This document shows, one piece after another, positions 6,145 to 6,350 of a DNA stretch of 6,350 bases (position 1 is the first letter of the stretch; every line of letters starts with the position of its first letter). A model generated the notes under the pieces. It was not told the DNA's origin, did no database searches, and saw only the letters and a program-made list of their open reading frames with translations. This stretch comes from Chloroflexota bacterium. Lineage in GTDB: Bacteria > Chloroflexota > Anaerolineae > Anaerolineales > UBA4823. The stretch covers positions 1 to 6,350 of the forward strand of contig JAAZNS010000218.1 of assembly GCA_012798185.1 (NCBI GenBank), read 5' to 3'. Position numbers and translations under genes: made by a program.

Positions 6145-6350
6145 ATGCCACGAATTCGTTGCCATTACATCGATTGTATACTTCTAGATGATGGTTATTG
6201 TGGAGCAGCAGCCATAGAACTTGATCCCGATATGGGATGCATGACTTTTAAGCGCGCAGATGATTTGGAAATTGAAGAAGGGTGGGAAGAAGAGGAAGAA
6301 GACGAAATGGAAGAGAGGGATGAGATGGATCTGGAAGATGAAGATGAAGA
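6145..6350 (+). CDS. Small Cys-rich protein with acidic tail, DUF1540-like N-terminus (3' truncated)
   Basis: Sixty-eight codons are visible before the window ends without a stop. Residues 1-35 have four cysteines, C6, C11, C19 and C32, arranged C-x4-C-x7-C-x12-C and ending in CMTF. This resembles, from memory, the small DUF1540 family (Cys-rich, with a C-x-TF ending), which may bind a metal; the resemblance is partial and its function is unknown. From about residue 39 the chain is almost entirely Glu and Asp, with a few Met, Arg, Leu and one Trp, and is presumably disordered. There is no signal peptide or membrane segment, so it is probably cytoplasmic. A strong Shine-Dalgarno supports the start, and a promoter-like element lies just upstream, so it may be transcribed alone. 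I do not assign a function. Confidence 0.75.
   Translation, partial: MPRIRCHYIDCILLDDGYCGAAAIELDPDMGCMTFKRADDLEIEEGWEEEEEDEMEERDEMDLEDEDE

Noticed and set aside
1..6350. Mobile element, CRISPR array, phage or defence system
   Set aside because: I found no direct repeat array, transposase, integrase or terminal repeats; the genes are central metabolism and alarmone signalling.

Overview
The window reads as anaerobic bacterial chromosome, moderately AT-rich in the genes and very AT-rich between them. All supported genes lie on the + strand. The gene set points tentatively to an acetyl-CoA-pathway bacterium, with Chloroflexota (Anaerolineae or Dehalococcoidia type) as my best guess. That guess rests on recalled resemblance: a long Rel protein with an insert in its HD domain, a small Cys-rich protein with an acidic tail, and a MetV-MetF fusion. 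I could not test it by search.

Region 1 (1-3103) is the downstream part of a Wood-Ljungdahl methyl-branch operon. It holds the C-terminal end of a corrinoid-reactivating ATPase (RACo/AcsV type), then AcsE, the methyltetrahydrofolate:corrinoid/iron-sulfur protein methyltransferase, then a single-chain MetV-MetF methylenetetrahydrofolate reductase. The gaps are 47 and 63 bases, and acsE and metVF have clear Shine-Dalgarno sequences. Together, MetVF makes methyl-THF, AcsE moves the methyl group to cob(I)alamin on the corrinoid/iron-sulfur protein, and RACo repairs that corrinoid when it oxidises to Co(II). The CFeSP and acetyl-CoA synthase genes would be expected upstream, outside the window.

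Region 2 (3104-3321) separates the operon from the next gene. It has a perfect 15-bp inverted repeat (a terminator-like hairpin), a TATAAT box, and a second 15-bp RNA stem that uses G-U pairs only in the + strand RNA. That second stem looks like a leader structure for the following gene.

Region 3 (3322-5568) is a full-length Rel/SpoT-family (p)ppGpp synthetase-hydrolase. Its hydrolase metal ligands are intact, there is an insert of about 38 residues inside the HD domain, and the synthetase motif is of the EFDD (RelA-like) kind rather than the RxKD kind usual for bifunctional enzymes.

Region 4 (5569-6144) is 576 bases of very AT-rich DNA with no convincing gene. It has several promoter-like elements and short inverted repeats. 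Region 5 (6145-6350) is the start of a small protein with four cysteines in a DUF1540-like spacing followed by a strongly acidic tail; it runs off the window.

Most of the window is ordinary central metabolism and stress signalling. The points most worth a second look are the structured rel leader, the EFDD motif combined with a complete HD hydrolase, the AcsE insertion and the unexplained AT-rich gap.
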